From positions 1-42,024 of the forward strand of contig JACPCG010000015.1 in assembly GCA_016179925.1 (NCBI GenBank): DNA of 42,024 nucleotides, written 5' to 3'. A program made the translations under genes and the position numbers. Of this stretch, positions 1-8,266 are shown one piece after another. The DNA comes from Candidatus Rokuibacteriota bacterium (lineage in GTDB: Bacteria > Methylomirabilota > Methylomirabilia > Rokubacteriales > CSP1-6). How positions within the stretch are numbered: the first letter of the stretch is position 1; every line of letters begins with the position of its first letter. The notes under the pieces are model-generated. The model saw only the letters and a list, made by a program, of their open reading frames with translations. It did not search any database and was not told where the DNA came from.

Positions 1-2965
1 ACGCGACGTGACTTCGTCAAGGGCGCCGGGACGGGCGCCGCGGTCGTGGCGGCGACCGGGATCGAGGCGCCAGCCGAGGCCTACACCCCCAGGCTCAAGA
101 CGGCGGGGACCAGCCGGGTCAACTCGCTCTGCTACTACTGCGCCGTCGGCTGCGGCATCGTGGCGTCGGTCGCGGACGGCAAGGTCACCGCGATCGAGGG
201 CGACCGCGAGCACCCGATCAACCGCGGCGCGCTCTGCTCCAAGGCCCAGGCCTACATTCAGGTGCTCGACCATCCCCAGCGCCTCACCAAGGTGCTCCAC
301 CGGGCGCCGGGCGCCACCGAGTGGGAGGAGAAGCCGCTCGACTGGGCGCTGGCGGAGATCGCCCAGCGGATCAAGGCGACCCGCGATGCGACGTTCCGGG
401 AGACCGAGGAGGGCGTGACGGTGAACCGGACCGAGGCGCTCGCGGCGCTCGGCTCGGCGGTCATCGCGAACGAGGAGTGCTACCTGCTCACGAAGCTCAT
501 GCGGGGGCTCGGCGTCGTCTGGCTCGAGCACCAGGCCAGGATCTGACACTCCCCCACGGTGCCCGGGCTGGGCACGAGCTTCGGTCGGGGGGCGATGACC
601 AATCACTGGATCGACGTCAAGAACGCCGACGCAATCCTCGTCATGGGCTCCAACGCCGCCGAGAACCATCCGATCGCCTTCAAATGGGTGGAGGCGGCCA
701 GGGAGCGAGGCGCCGTGCTCATCAGCGTGGACCCCCGGTTCACCCGCACCTCCGCGATGGCCGACGTCTACGCTCCGCTGCGCTCGGGCGCGGACATCGT
801 GTTCCTCGGGGGCATGATCAGCCACGTCCTCACCAACAACCTCTTCCACCGGGAGTACGTGGTCGAGTACACCAACGCTTCGTTCCTGCTGGACCCGGCC
901 TTCGGCTTCAAGGATGGCTACTTCTCCGGCTGGGACCCGGACAAGAAGGCGTACGATCGCGCGACCTGGAAGTTCCAGCTCGAGGCCGACGGCACGCCGA
1001 AGCAGGACAAGAGCCTGAAGGATCCCCACACCGTCTTCCAGCACCTGCGGCGGCACTTCGCCCGCTACACGCCCGAGATGGTGGAGCGGGTCTGCGGCAC
1101 GCCCAAGGCCGACTTCCTCCGGGTGGCGGAGGCCTTCGCGCGGACCGGCGCGCCCGGCAAGGCCGGCACGATCATGTACGCCATGGGGGACGCAGCACTC
1201 CAAGGCTACCCAGCTCATCCGCACCGCCGCCATCCTCCAGATGCTCCTGGGCAACATCGGCGTGGCGGGCGGCGGCGTGAACGCCCTGCGCGGTCTCTCC
1301 AACGTCCAGGGCTCCACCGACATGGCCCTGCTCTTCCACATCCTGCCCGGCTACCTCGGCACGCCGACGCGGAAGGACCATCCGACGCTCCAGGCGTACC
1401 TGGAGAAGGAGACTCCCAAGGCCGGCTACTGGGTGAACAAGCCGAAGTTCTTCGTGAGCCTGCTCAAGGCCTGGTACGGGGAGGCCGCCAGGAAGGACAA
1501 CGAGTTCGCCTATCAGTACCTGCCGAAGAACTCCGGCAACTACAGCTACCTGGACCTCTTCGAGGCCATGTACGCGGGCAAGCTCAACGGGTTCATCGTC
1601 TCGGGCCAGAACCCGGCGGTCTCCGGGCCCAACTCCACGCTGGAGCGGAAGGCGCTGGAGCGGCTGGAGTGGCTCGTGGTCCGCGATCTGTTCGAGACCG
1701 AGACGGCGGCGTTCTGGAAGGGGCCCGGCGTGGATCCCGCGAAGGTCGCCACCGAGGTCTTCCTGCTTCCCGCCGCCACGCACCTCGAGCGGGAGGGGAG
1801 CTACACGAACTCGGGGCGCTGGCTCCAGTGGAAGTGGAAGGCGGTGGACCCGCCGGGGGACGCGCGCTCGGACGGCTGGTTCGCGAACCAGCTCGCGCTG
1901 CGGCTCAAGAAGCTCTACGGGGGCTCCAGGGCTCCCAAGGACCAGCCGATCCTCGCCCTGACGTGGGACTACGGCGACGGCGAGCCGAACCTCGAGAAAG
2001 TGCTGGCCGAAGTCAACGGCCACACCGTGGCCGACGGCAAGCCCGTCAAGAGCTTCGCGTTCCTGGCCGACGACGGCTCGACGGCGTGCGGCAACTGGAT
2101 CTACTCGGGCGTCTTCCCGGCGGAGGGTCAGAACCGGGCCAAGTCACGCAAGGCCGACCCGCCGGAGAGCCTCGGCATCAACGCGGGCTGGGGGTTCTCG
2201 TGGCCCGCGAATCGACGGGTTCTCTACAACCGCGCCTCGGCCGACCCGAAGGGCCAGCCGTGGAACAAGGAGAAGGCGCTCATCCAGTGGGATCCGAACG
2301 CGGAGCTTCCCGACGGCAAGAAAGGCAAGTGGGTCGGCCCGGATGTCCCCGACTTCCGGCCCGACCTCGCCCCGGATGCCAAGGGCGGCGGCAACCCATT
2401 CATCATGCGCCCGGACGGCAAAGGGGGCCTCTGGGCCCCGCTGGCCGAGGGGCCCTTTCCGGAGCATTACGAGCCGGTGGAGTCGCCGGTGCGGAACTTG
2501 CTCTCGCGGGTGCAGTTCAATCCGCTCGCGGCGATCTACAAGGCGGACCTCGACCGGCTCGGCGATCCGAAGGAGTTCCCCATCGTCGCCACCACCTACC
2601 GGCTCACCGAGCACCTGCACACGGGCTCGATCACCCGCAATCTTCCCTGGCTCGTGGAGCTGATGCCGAATCTCTTCTGCGAGATGTCGCGGGAGCTGGC
2701 GGCAGAGAAGGGGATCAAGAACGGGGATCCGGTGCTCGTGAAATCGGCGCGCGGCGAGGTCCGCGCCGTGGCCTACGTGACCGGTCGCCTCAAACCATTC
2801 AAGCTCGGCGACCGCGTGGTCCATGAGGTCGGGATCCCCTGGCACTGGGGATTCATGGGGATGGCGAAGGGCGATTCCGCCAACCTGCTCACCCCCCACG
2901 TCGGAGACGCCAACACGCGCATCCAGGAGTCCAAGGCGTTCCTCGTGGACGTGAGAAAGGGTTGA
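1..2965 (+). CDS. fdnG: Formate dehydrogenase alpha subunit, selenocysteine-containing, 5' partial and frameshifted
   Basis: Catalytic molybdopterin subunit of a periplasmic formate dehydrogenase (formate to CO2 plus two electrons). The first visible codons read RRDFVKGAG, the core of a twin-arginine signal, so only a few N-terminal codons lie outside the window. A 4Fe-4S motif CYYCAVGC (nt 130-153) is followed by the fourth Cys in ALCSKAQ. An in-frame TGA at 544-546 falls in the context ARI-TGA-HSPTV, which matches the ARV-U-HGPTV selenocysteine site of E. coli FdnG, and the frame continues as FdnG on both sides. At about 1186-1190 the frame changes: the family sequence YAMGWTQHS is recovered only if two bases are restored between atggg and gacg. 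From there to TGA 2963-2965 the protein is colinear with FdnG, including NSGRWLQW, NRRILYNRAS-like and GDANT motifs. This is either a two-base assembly deletion or a real lesion. The Fe-S subunit follows 10 nt later. Confidence 0.93.
544..592 (+). promoter_or_regulatory. Selenocysteine UGA and bacterial SECIS-like hairpin of the formate dehydrogenase
   Basis: The UGA (544-546) is followed by a perfect 6-bp stem, GTGCCC (559-564) with GGGCAC (570-575), closing a 5-nt loop GGGCT. The loop begins 18 nt after the UGA and opens with two G residues. A C-run at 551-555 can pair with the G-run at 587-592 as a lower stem. Distance and G-rich loop start agree with what is known of bacterial SECIS elements read by SelB. 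Whether this one works is inferred. Confidence 0.75.
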
Positions 2966-2975
2966 GGAGGCGACC

Positions 2976-3731
2976 ATGGCCAGAGCAATTCTCGTGGACA
3001 CCTCCAAGTGCATCGGGTGCCGGGGCTGCCAGGTCGCCTGCAAGCAGTGGCACAGCCTCAAGGCGGAGCCCACGACGTTTTGGGGAACCTACGAGAACCC
3101 GCGAGACCTCTCCGCGAAGACCTGGCGGAAGGTGAAGTTCGTCGAAACCGTGGCACAGGACGGTGCGACGCGCTGGCGCTTCCTCTCGGACGCCTGCAAG
3201 CACTGCACCGACGCGAGCTGCCTTGCCGTCTGCCCCACGGGCGCCCTGTTGCGCCGCCCCTGGGGCGCCGTCGACCTGAACCAGGATGTGTGCAACGGCT
3301 GCCGCTACTGCGTGGCCGCGTGCCCGTTCGGCGTCGTCACCTTCAACGAGGAGACGGGCCGGGCGGACAAGTGCATCCTGTGCCCGGACCGAGTTGAAGC
3401 GGGGCTGGACCCGGCGTGCGTGTCCACGTGCCCCACCGGCGCCCTGACCTTCGGTGAGCGCGACGATCTCCTCGCGCGGGCCAAGCGCCGGCTCGCCGAG
3501 CTTCAGCGGCGCGGCGAGCGCCCGCAGCTCTACGGCGAGCGGGAGCTCTCGGGTCTCCATGCGCTCTACGTTCTGCAGGAGGCTCCCGAAGCCTACGGCC
3601 TGCCTGCCAGGCCGCGGTTCGCCACCGCCAGCGTCCTGCCCGGCTCGCTGCTGAGCATCGCCGCGTCGGCGGTGATGGGCGTCGCCGCGCTCGTCGCCTT
3701 CCGGGAGCGCCGCGCGAGGAAGGGAGAGTAG
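2976..3731 (+). CDS. fdnH: Formate dehydrogenase iron-sulfur (beta) subunit
   Basis: A 251-residue ferredoxin-type subunit that would carry electrons from the Mo/W site to the membrane. Four cysteine clusters are visible: C12-C15-C18-C22 (CIGCRGCQVAC), C74-C77-C82-C86, C106-C109-C112-C116 (CNGCRYCVAAC) and C133-C136-C148-C152, the usual ligands for four 4Fe-4S centres. A hydrophobic stretch at about 221-240 near the C-terminus is the single transmembrane anchor typical of FdnH/FdoH. There is no own signal peptide, as expected for a partner carried across with the Tat-bearing alpha subunit. The ATG lies 10 nt after the alpha stop behind a GAGGAGG ribosome site. The stop is 2 nt before the next start, so the three genes form one operon. 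Confidence 0.93.
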   Translation: MARAILVDTSKCIGCRGCQVACKQWHSLKAEPTTFWGTYENPRDLSAKTWRKVKFVETVAQDGATRWRFLSDACKHCTDASCLAVCPTGALLRRPWGAVDLNQDVCNGCRYCVAACPFGVVTFNEETGRADKCILCPDRVEAGLDPACVSTCPTGALTFGERDDLLARAKRRLAELQRRGERPQLYGERELSGLHALYVLQEAPEAYGLPARPRFATASVLPGSLLSIAASAVMGVAALVAFRERRARKGE

Positions 3732-3733
3732 CC

Positions 3734-4537
3734 ATGGGCAAGAACCCCGCGTGGACCTGGTACATCGTCTGGTACTTCTTCGTCGGCGGGATTGCGGCCG
3801 GGGCCTACATGCTGGCGGCCATCGCCGACCTGTTCGGCCGGGACGACGACCGGCCGATCGCGAAGTTCGGCTACGCGATCGCCTTCCCGCTCGCGCTGCT
3901 CTCCGCGATCCTCCTCACGCTCGACCTGGGCATGCCGATCCGCACGCTGAACATGTTCCGCCTCTTCAAGCTGAGCTCCCCGATGTCGGTGGGCTCCTGG
4001 GCCCTGCTGGGCTTCGGCCTCGCCAGTTTCCTCTCGCTGTCGCTCTTGCTGCGGGACCGACCGGGAGCCCTGCGCATCCGTCGGCTCGTGGCCGTTCCCG
4101 GCGGGCTCCTGGGCTTCTTCATCGCCAGCTACACCGGCGTCCTGCTCGGCGCCACCAACCGCCCGCTCTGGGCGGGCAACAACTGGATCGGCCCGCTCTT
4201 CCTGGTCTCGGCGTGCTCGACCGGCGTGGCGGGCCTGGCGCTGCTCCTGGCGCGCGAGACGTTCCCCAGGCTGCGCCGGTTTCACCTGATCGCCATCGGT
4301 GCCGAGGGGCTGCTGCTGATCGTCTTCCTCGCGAGTCTGGGCTCGCAGGCCGCGCTCTTCCTGAGCGGCTCCTTGGCCGCCTTCTTCTGGGGCGGCGTCG
4401 TGGTGGCAGGGCTGCTGCTGCCCGTTGCGCTCTCGATCGCCGGTCGAACCCGACCCCTCGAGGCCATCGCGGCAATCCTGGTGCTCGTCGGAGGCTTCGC
4501 GCTGCGCTATCTCGTGATCTCGGGGGGCCAGACGTAG
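3734..4537 (+). CDS. NrfD/PsrC-family membrane subunit of the formate dehydrogenase
   Basis: A 267-residue polytopic membrane protein with about eight hydrophobic segments. It opens with TWYIVWYFFVGGIAAGAY, the characteristic first helix of NrfD/PsrC quinone-interacting subunits. It would replace the dihaem cytochrome b (FdnI) of the enteric enzyme: I see no histidine pattern or length match to FdnI, so the quinone link here is probably haem-free. It starts 2 nt after the Fe-S gene and ends the operon. The stop at 4537 faces the convergent cytochrome operon across only 21 nt, with no obvious terminator hairpin between them. The family call is firm; the quinone-reductase role is inferred from neighbours. 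Confidence 0.88.
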   Translation: MGKNPAWTWYIVWYFFVGGIAAGAYMLAAIADLFGRDDDRPIAKFGYAIAFPLALLSAILLTLDLGMPIRTLNMFRLFKLSSPMSVGSWALLGFGLASFLSLSLLLRDRPGALRIRRLVAVPGGLLGFFIASYTGVLLGATNRPLWAGNNWIGPLFLVSACSTGVAGLALLLARETFPRLRRFHLIAIGAEGLLLIVFLASLGSQAALFLSGSLAAFFWGGVVVAGLLLPVALSIAGRTRPLEAIAAILVLVGGFALRYLVISGGQT

Positions 4538-4558
4538 CGACCCACGCGCCACCTCCCG

Positions 4559-5761
4559 CTAGGGCGTAAGAGGCTCCTCGAGCCGCGTCGTCGGGAGCAG
4601 GCGGATCAGCACCGCCAGGATGACGAACGGCAGCGCCAGGAGCACGAGCGCGGCGACGAGCCCCTCGAGTCCCATGACCTCCATCTTGTAGGCCATGAGC
4701 CCGCGGAAGCTCTTCGAGAAGAGCTGGCCGCCGATCACGACGTTCCAGCGCGTGGCGAAGATGCCGATCTGGATCAGGATCACCGCGGTGAAGTAGAGGA
4801 GCTTGCGCAGGTCGTCGTTGAACCCCCGCGCCTTCGCGAGCACCAGGATGCCGAGCGGGATGAACATCCCGAGCAGGATCTGGATGACGAAGAGGCTCAG
4901 GAAGAGCTTGTGGGTGATGAGCTTGCCCAGGATCTTGACCGACTCCTCGCTCTGGTAGAGACGGTGGATGAAGTCGAGCGCCTCCAGCGAGAAGTCCACG
5001 ATGACCGCGTAGAAGAGGTACGAGGTGATCTTGTCCAGGCACGCCATGTCGATCGGCTCCCGCCGGAGCGCCGTCAGCACCATGTAGAGGAAGATGACGA
5101 GGGCGATGCCGGACACGATCGCGGACATGAGGAAGACGATCGGCATGAGCACGCTGCCCCACCACGGGTTGGCCTTGACCGAGCCGAAGATGAAGCCGAC
5201 GTAGCCGTGGAGCAGGAACGCGGACGGGATGCCGATGATGGTGATGACCTGGATCGCCTTCCGGTCGAAGGCCAGGGCCTCCGGGCTCACGTCCTTCGAG
5301 AAGAGGGACAGGACGCGGTAGACCCGGTTCAGCGGGGACCGCGAGGTCTGCGCCAGGACGATGAGGTCGCGCCGGTACTCGAACCAGATCTCGAGGAGCA
5401 GGACGCCCATGAGGTACCAGGCGTACACGAAGCCGAACATCGCCATCGCGGAGCTCGGGTTGGGCGTGAGGAGGATCTCGTAGAAGCGCTGCGGCTGACC
5501 CAGGTGCAGCAGGAGCGGGAGCGGCGCCACCAGGAGGAAGGCGAGGGCGGTCAGCAGGGACAGCCGGTACGTCGGCTGGACCTCCTTGATGGCAAAGACC
5601 TTCACCAGCGAGGCCAGGATGAAGGCGCCCGCGACGAGCCCGGTGACGTACGGATAGACCACGATCAGGATCGACCAGTGGATCTCGATCTCGTTCGGGT
5701 AGATGAACCCCGTGACCTGCTCGAGCAGCTCGTAGAGCCCTTCCCGCGCCTGCGCGGTCAT
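4559..5761 (-). CDS. NrfD-family quinone-interacting membrane subunit
   Basis: A 400-residue integral membrane protein of the NrfD/HybB/DmsC superfamily with roughly ten hydrophobic segments. It begins with a short amphipathic lead and the helix WSILIVVYPYVTGLVAGAF. The first ATG (5761) overlaps the stop of the upstream Fe-S gene in an ATGA junction, which fixes the start and implies translational coupling. It is the membrane partner of a four-gene cytochrome/Fe-S complex, where it should exchange electrons with the quinone pool. It is longer than and clearly different from the NrfD-type anchor of the adjacent formate dehydrogenase, so the two complexes are separate. It closes the operon. Confidence 0.9.
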   Translation of the reverse strand: MTAQAREGLYELLEQVTGFIYPNEIEIHWSILIVVYPYVTGLVAGAFILASLVKVFAIKEVQPTYRLSLLTALAFLLVAPLPLLLHLGQPQRFYEILLTPNPSSAMAMFGFVYAWYLMGVLLLEIWFEYRRDLIVLAQTSRSPLNRVYRVLSLFSKDVSPEALAFDRKAIQVITIIGIPSAFLLHGYVGFIFGSVKANPWWGSVLMPIVFLMSAIVSGIALVIFLYMVLTALRREPIDMACLDKITSYLFYAVIVDFSLEALDFIHRLYQSEESVKILGKLITHKLFLSLFVIQILLGMFIPLGILVLAKARGFNDDLRKLLYFTAVILIQIGIFATRWNVVIGGQLFSKSFRGLMAYKMEVMGLEGLVAALVLLALPFVILAVLIRLLPTTRLEEPLTP

Positions 5762-6534
5762 CGCACTTCTCCATCGAGCTGGGCGTAGTACACCTTGGGC
5801 TCGGTGTTGAGCTGGGGCTTCAGCACGTGGATCTTGTTCATCCGCTTGAAGCGCACGAGCCGGCTCGCCCGGCTCTTGAGGTCGCCGAAGATGCGGGCCT
5901 GGGTCGGGCATACCTCGACGCAGGCGGGTTGGAGCCCCTTGACGATGCGCTGGTAGCAGAACGTGCACTTGTCCGCGGTCCTCGTCGCCGGGTGCAGGTA
6001 GCGCGCACCGTAGGGGCACGCCTGGATGCAGTAGCGACAGCCGATGCAGCGCGTTTCGTCCACGATGACCGCCCCGTCCGGCGTGGTGAAGGTCGCGTTG
6101 ACGGGGCAGACCTGGACGCAGGGCGGGTTCTGACACTGGTTGCACAGCTTCGGGACGAAGAAAGTCCGCACGACCTCGCGGGCATCCGCCATCGTCTCCT
6201 TCTGGGGGCCCAGGCTGATGTTCTCGACGATGACCTCCCCGTCGCGCATGATCGTGTAGCGCTCGACCCAGGTCCGGAAGTAGAAGGGCTCGTCGGGCAC
6301 CCTGTTCTCCGCCTTGCACGCGACGGCGCACAGGTTGCATCCGATGCACTTGTCGATCTCGATCCCCATGCCGTAGAAGTGATCGGCGGGGGTGTAGGGT
6401 TTCGGCGCGTCCTTGGCGCCGGCGTCCTTCGCCGGCGCTTCCCTGCCGGCGACCTCGCGGGCGAGCGCGGCGAGGACCCCGGCGGCGGGAAAGAAGACGA
6501 TGGCGCCCTTCAGGAACTCCCGCCGCTCGTTCAT
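5758..6534 (-). CDS. Periplasmic 4Fe-4S ferredoxin subunit with Tat signal (NrfC/HybA-like)
   Basis: A 258-residue DMSO-reductase-type beta subunit. The N-terminus MNERREFLKGA is a twin-arginine signal followed by a hydrophobic stretch, so the protein is exported folded. Four ferredoxin clusters follow: C63-C66-C69-C73 (CIGCNLCAVAC), then CNQCQNPPCVQVC, CIGCRYCIQAC and CTFCYQR..ACVEVC. The family passes electrons between an NrfD membrane subunit and a periplasmic partner, here most likely the octahaem cytochrome encoded just upstream. Start and stop overlap the neighbours by 4 nt (ATGA) on both sides. No molybdopterin catalytic subunit accompanies it, unlike most complexes of this family. Confidence 0.92.
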   Translation of the reverse strand: MNERREFLKGAIVFFPAAGVLAALAREVAGREAPAKDAGAKDAPKPYTPADHFYGMGIEIDKCIGCNLCAVACKAENRVPDEPFYFRTWVERYTIMRDGEVIVENISLGPQKETMADAREVVRTFFVPKLCNQCQNPPCVQVCPVNATFTTPDGAVIVDETRCIGCRYCIQACPYGARYLHPATRTADKCTFCYQRIVKGLQPACVEVCPTQARIFGDLKSRASRLVRFKRMNKIHVLKPQLNTEPKVYYAQLDGEVR

Positions 6535-7271
6535 GAGCGCCCCTCCGGCAGGTGCGGGTAATGGCACTCCCAGCACAGATTGCGCGCGCCGTGCGTCGAG
6601 AGATCGACCTTCGGCGCCTCCTTCGGCGCGCCCGCGGCCCCCTGACCGTGGCATGCCCCGCAGAAGTCGCGCGAGTCGGGCTTCGAGGGCAGGGCGGTTC
6701 TCGGCGCGGTCTTGTGCCGCTCGGGCGCCTTGTGGCACGTCGTGCACGTGAGAAGCGCGTGGCTCGACACGGCCTTCGCCCGCTCGATCTGGGCGTGGCA
6801 CGCCGCGCACTCCTTCGGCACCTTCGGGGGCACCGGGTCGTGCGGGTTGTGGCAGGTAACGCAGGCCTTCAGCGGGTTGTGGGCCGTCACGTTGATCTGC
6901 GGGAAGCCCGTCGGTCTGGAGGGGTCGTAGGCGTGGCACGTGGCGCAGAGCTTCCGCTCGCGCAGCACCGTGGGCTTGGCGGCCGAGGGGTCCTCGGCGT
7001 GCTTGATGGACGGGGTGTGGCACCCCTCGCACGCCAGGACCCGATGGAAGCTCTTCGCCTTCTTGGCTGCGACGTCCTCGTGGCAGTCCTGGCAAGCCGT
7101 CGAGCCCGCGAACTTCAGCGGCCTGGTCGCCTCCCGCTGCGTGGTTTGCGCCCAGTGCAGCTCGGTCGAGACGAGGGAGCGGGGGATGATGACGAACCTC
7201 GTGAGGAGTGTGCCTCCGATGACGATCGCGAGGACGATCGCGAGCCGGTGGACCTGTTCAGGGATTCTCAC
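6531..7271 (-). CDS. Membrane-anchored octahaem c-type cytochrome
   Basis: A protein of 246 residues with eight CxxCH haem-binding motifs in order: CQDCH, CEGCH, CATCH, CVTCH, CAACH, CTTCH, CGACH and CWECH. A single N-terminal hydrophobic helix (AIVLAIVIGGTLLTRFVII) has no clear cleavage site, so the cytochrome is probably tethered to the inner membrane and faces the periplasm. I chose the GTG at 7271 because it overlaps the upstream dihaem gene by 14 nt and puts the helix at the start; the open frame upstream has no membrane or haem features. Cytochromes of this general kind accept electrons from FeS/NrfD quinol modules. No named family member is recognised, so the exact partner is inferred. 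Confidence 0.87.
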   Translation of the reverse strand: MRIPEQVHRLAIVLAIVIGGTLLTRFVIIPRSLVSTELHWAQTTQREATRPLKFAGSTACQDCHEDVAAKKAKSFHRVLACEGCHTPSIKHAEDPSAAKPTVLRERKLCATCHAYDPSRPTGFPQINVTAHNPLKACVTCHNPHDPVPPKVPKECAACHAQIERAKAVSSHALLTCTTCHKAPERHKTAPRTALPSKPDSRDFCGACHGQGAAGAPKEAPKVDLSTHGARNLCWECHYPHLPEGRS

Positions 7272-7884
7272 GCGCCGTGCTCCGCAGCAGGCCGACCAGG
7301 TTCGCCATCTCGTCGCCCGCGAACCGCGGGTAGGGCACGCCCTGCCGGCTCGCCATCGCCGCCATGCGCGGCGTGTGCGCCCACATCGTGGCGGCCCACG
7401 CGGCCGCCGACGCGTAATCGGACCGCCGCTCGGCAAGGTCCGGCTTGACCGGCCCCCCCTCCCGCCGGAGGCTGTGGCACTTGAGGCACCCTTTCCGCAG
7501 CAGCGTCATTCGCCCCTTGGCGAGATCGGGCTCGGCATCGCGCCGGACATCGGCCCGGAGGTACGCCATCAGATCGCCCATCTCGGCGACGCCGATCTCC
7601 GGCCACTCCGCGCCCTTCCCGGTGACCGACGCGAACATCGCGGGCAGGTGGTTCCAGAGCCGCCCGGCCAGCTCCATCTCGCCCTGCGGGCGGCGAATGT
7701 CCTCGAGCGCCGGTCCGGGGCCCCGCTCGCTCCGCGGCAGATGGCAGCGGACGCACTGCTTCCCGGCGAAGACCGCGCGTCCCGCCTCCGGGTTCCCCGG
7801 CTCGGCGGCGGCCGGCCCGCGCAGGGCCACCGCGCACGCTCCGGCGCCGATCAGCAGCACGGCGAGCGCACGCCTCGAGTTCAT
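7258..7884 (-). CDS. Exported dihaem c-type cytochrome
   Basis: A 208-residue protein with a Sec signal peptide (RRALAVLLIGAGACAVAL, cleavage probably after AAA) and two class-I-like haem sites, CVRCH near residue 49 and CLKCH near residue 136. Each lies in a domain with the hydrophobic and Met residues expected of mono-haem cytochrome c folds. It is the first gene of the leftward operon, with AGGAGAGG just before ATG 7884, and overlaps the octahaem gene at its 3' end. It is a plausible soluble shuttle between the quinol-oxidising complex and the outer-membrane conduit encoded on the other side of the promoter region. That routing is inferred from position only. Confidence 0.85.
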   Translation of the reverse strand: MNSRRALAVLLIGAGACAVALRGPAAAEPGNPEAGRAVFAGKQCVRCHLPRSERGPGPALEDIRRPQGEMELAGRLWNHLPAMFASVTGKGAEWPEIGVAEMGDLMAYLRADVRRDAEPDLAKGRMTLLRKGCLKCHSLRREGGPVKPDLAERRSDYASAAAWAATMWAHTPRMAAMASRQGVPYPRFAGDEMANLVGLLRSTARENP

Positions 7885-8266
7885 TCCTCTCCTGTCGCGC
7901 GTTCGGCGCAAGGCGCGATTCGGCGTCCGACGGAGGGTGTGCATTTCTCGGTCCACCGGATGGAATGCATCAGCTTTCTGAGGTACCAGACCTACGAACA
8001 CTCTTTCCGGAAAGCGCTTCGTACAACCACGCTGCCCCAAATGAGGCACGAGCACCCCATAGGCCGCTTTCCACCTGATGACGGCTGCCGGGCCCGCGCG
8101 GCCCGGGAGCGCGCCGCGACTGCCAGAGCGTAAGCCCGTCTGCGGTCGGCTGATCGAGCGCGGAATGTGGACGCGCGCCCGGGGCGCGTGCTAGATATTT
8201 CCGTCGTCCGAACGCGCGAACGGCATTCCGGGGAGGACACCGGACCGTGAGGAAAGTCCTGTTCAG
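7885..8266. other. Divergent intergenic region, candidate promoters and dyads
   Basis: This 382-bp non-coding stretch lies between the leftward cytochrome operon and the rightward VKOR gene and must hold promoters for both. Visible structure: a perfect 12-bp palindrome CTTTCCGGAAAG (8003-8014), a GCATT..AATGC dyad near 7941-7970, a 7-bp GC hairpin (8088-8106, CCGGGCC/GGCCCGG), and an AT pocket ctagatattt near 8191 that could be a -10 region for VKOR. I see no sigma-54 consensus and no small gene I can support. Confidence 0.45.

Noticed and set aside
5838-6185. Additional minus-strand frame inside the Fe-S gene
   Set aside because: Ser/Arg-rich out-of-frame reading of the ferredoxin gene, without cysteine clusters.
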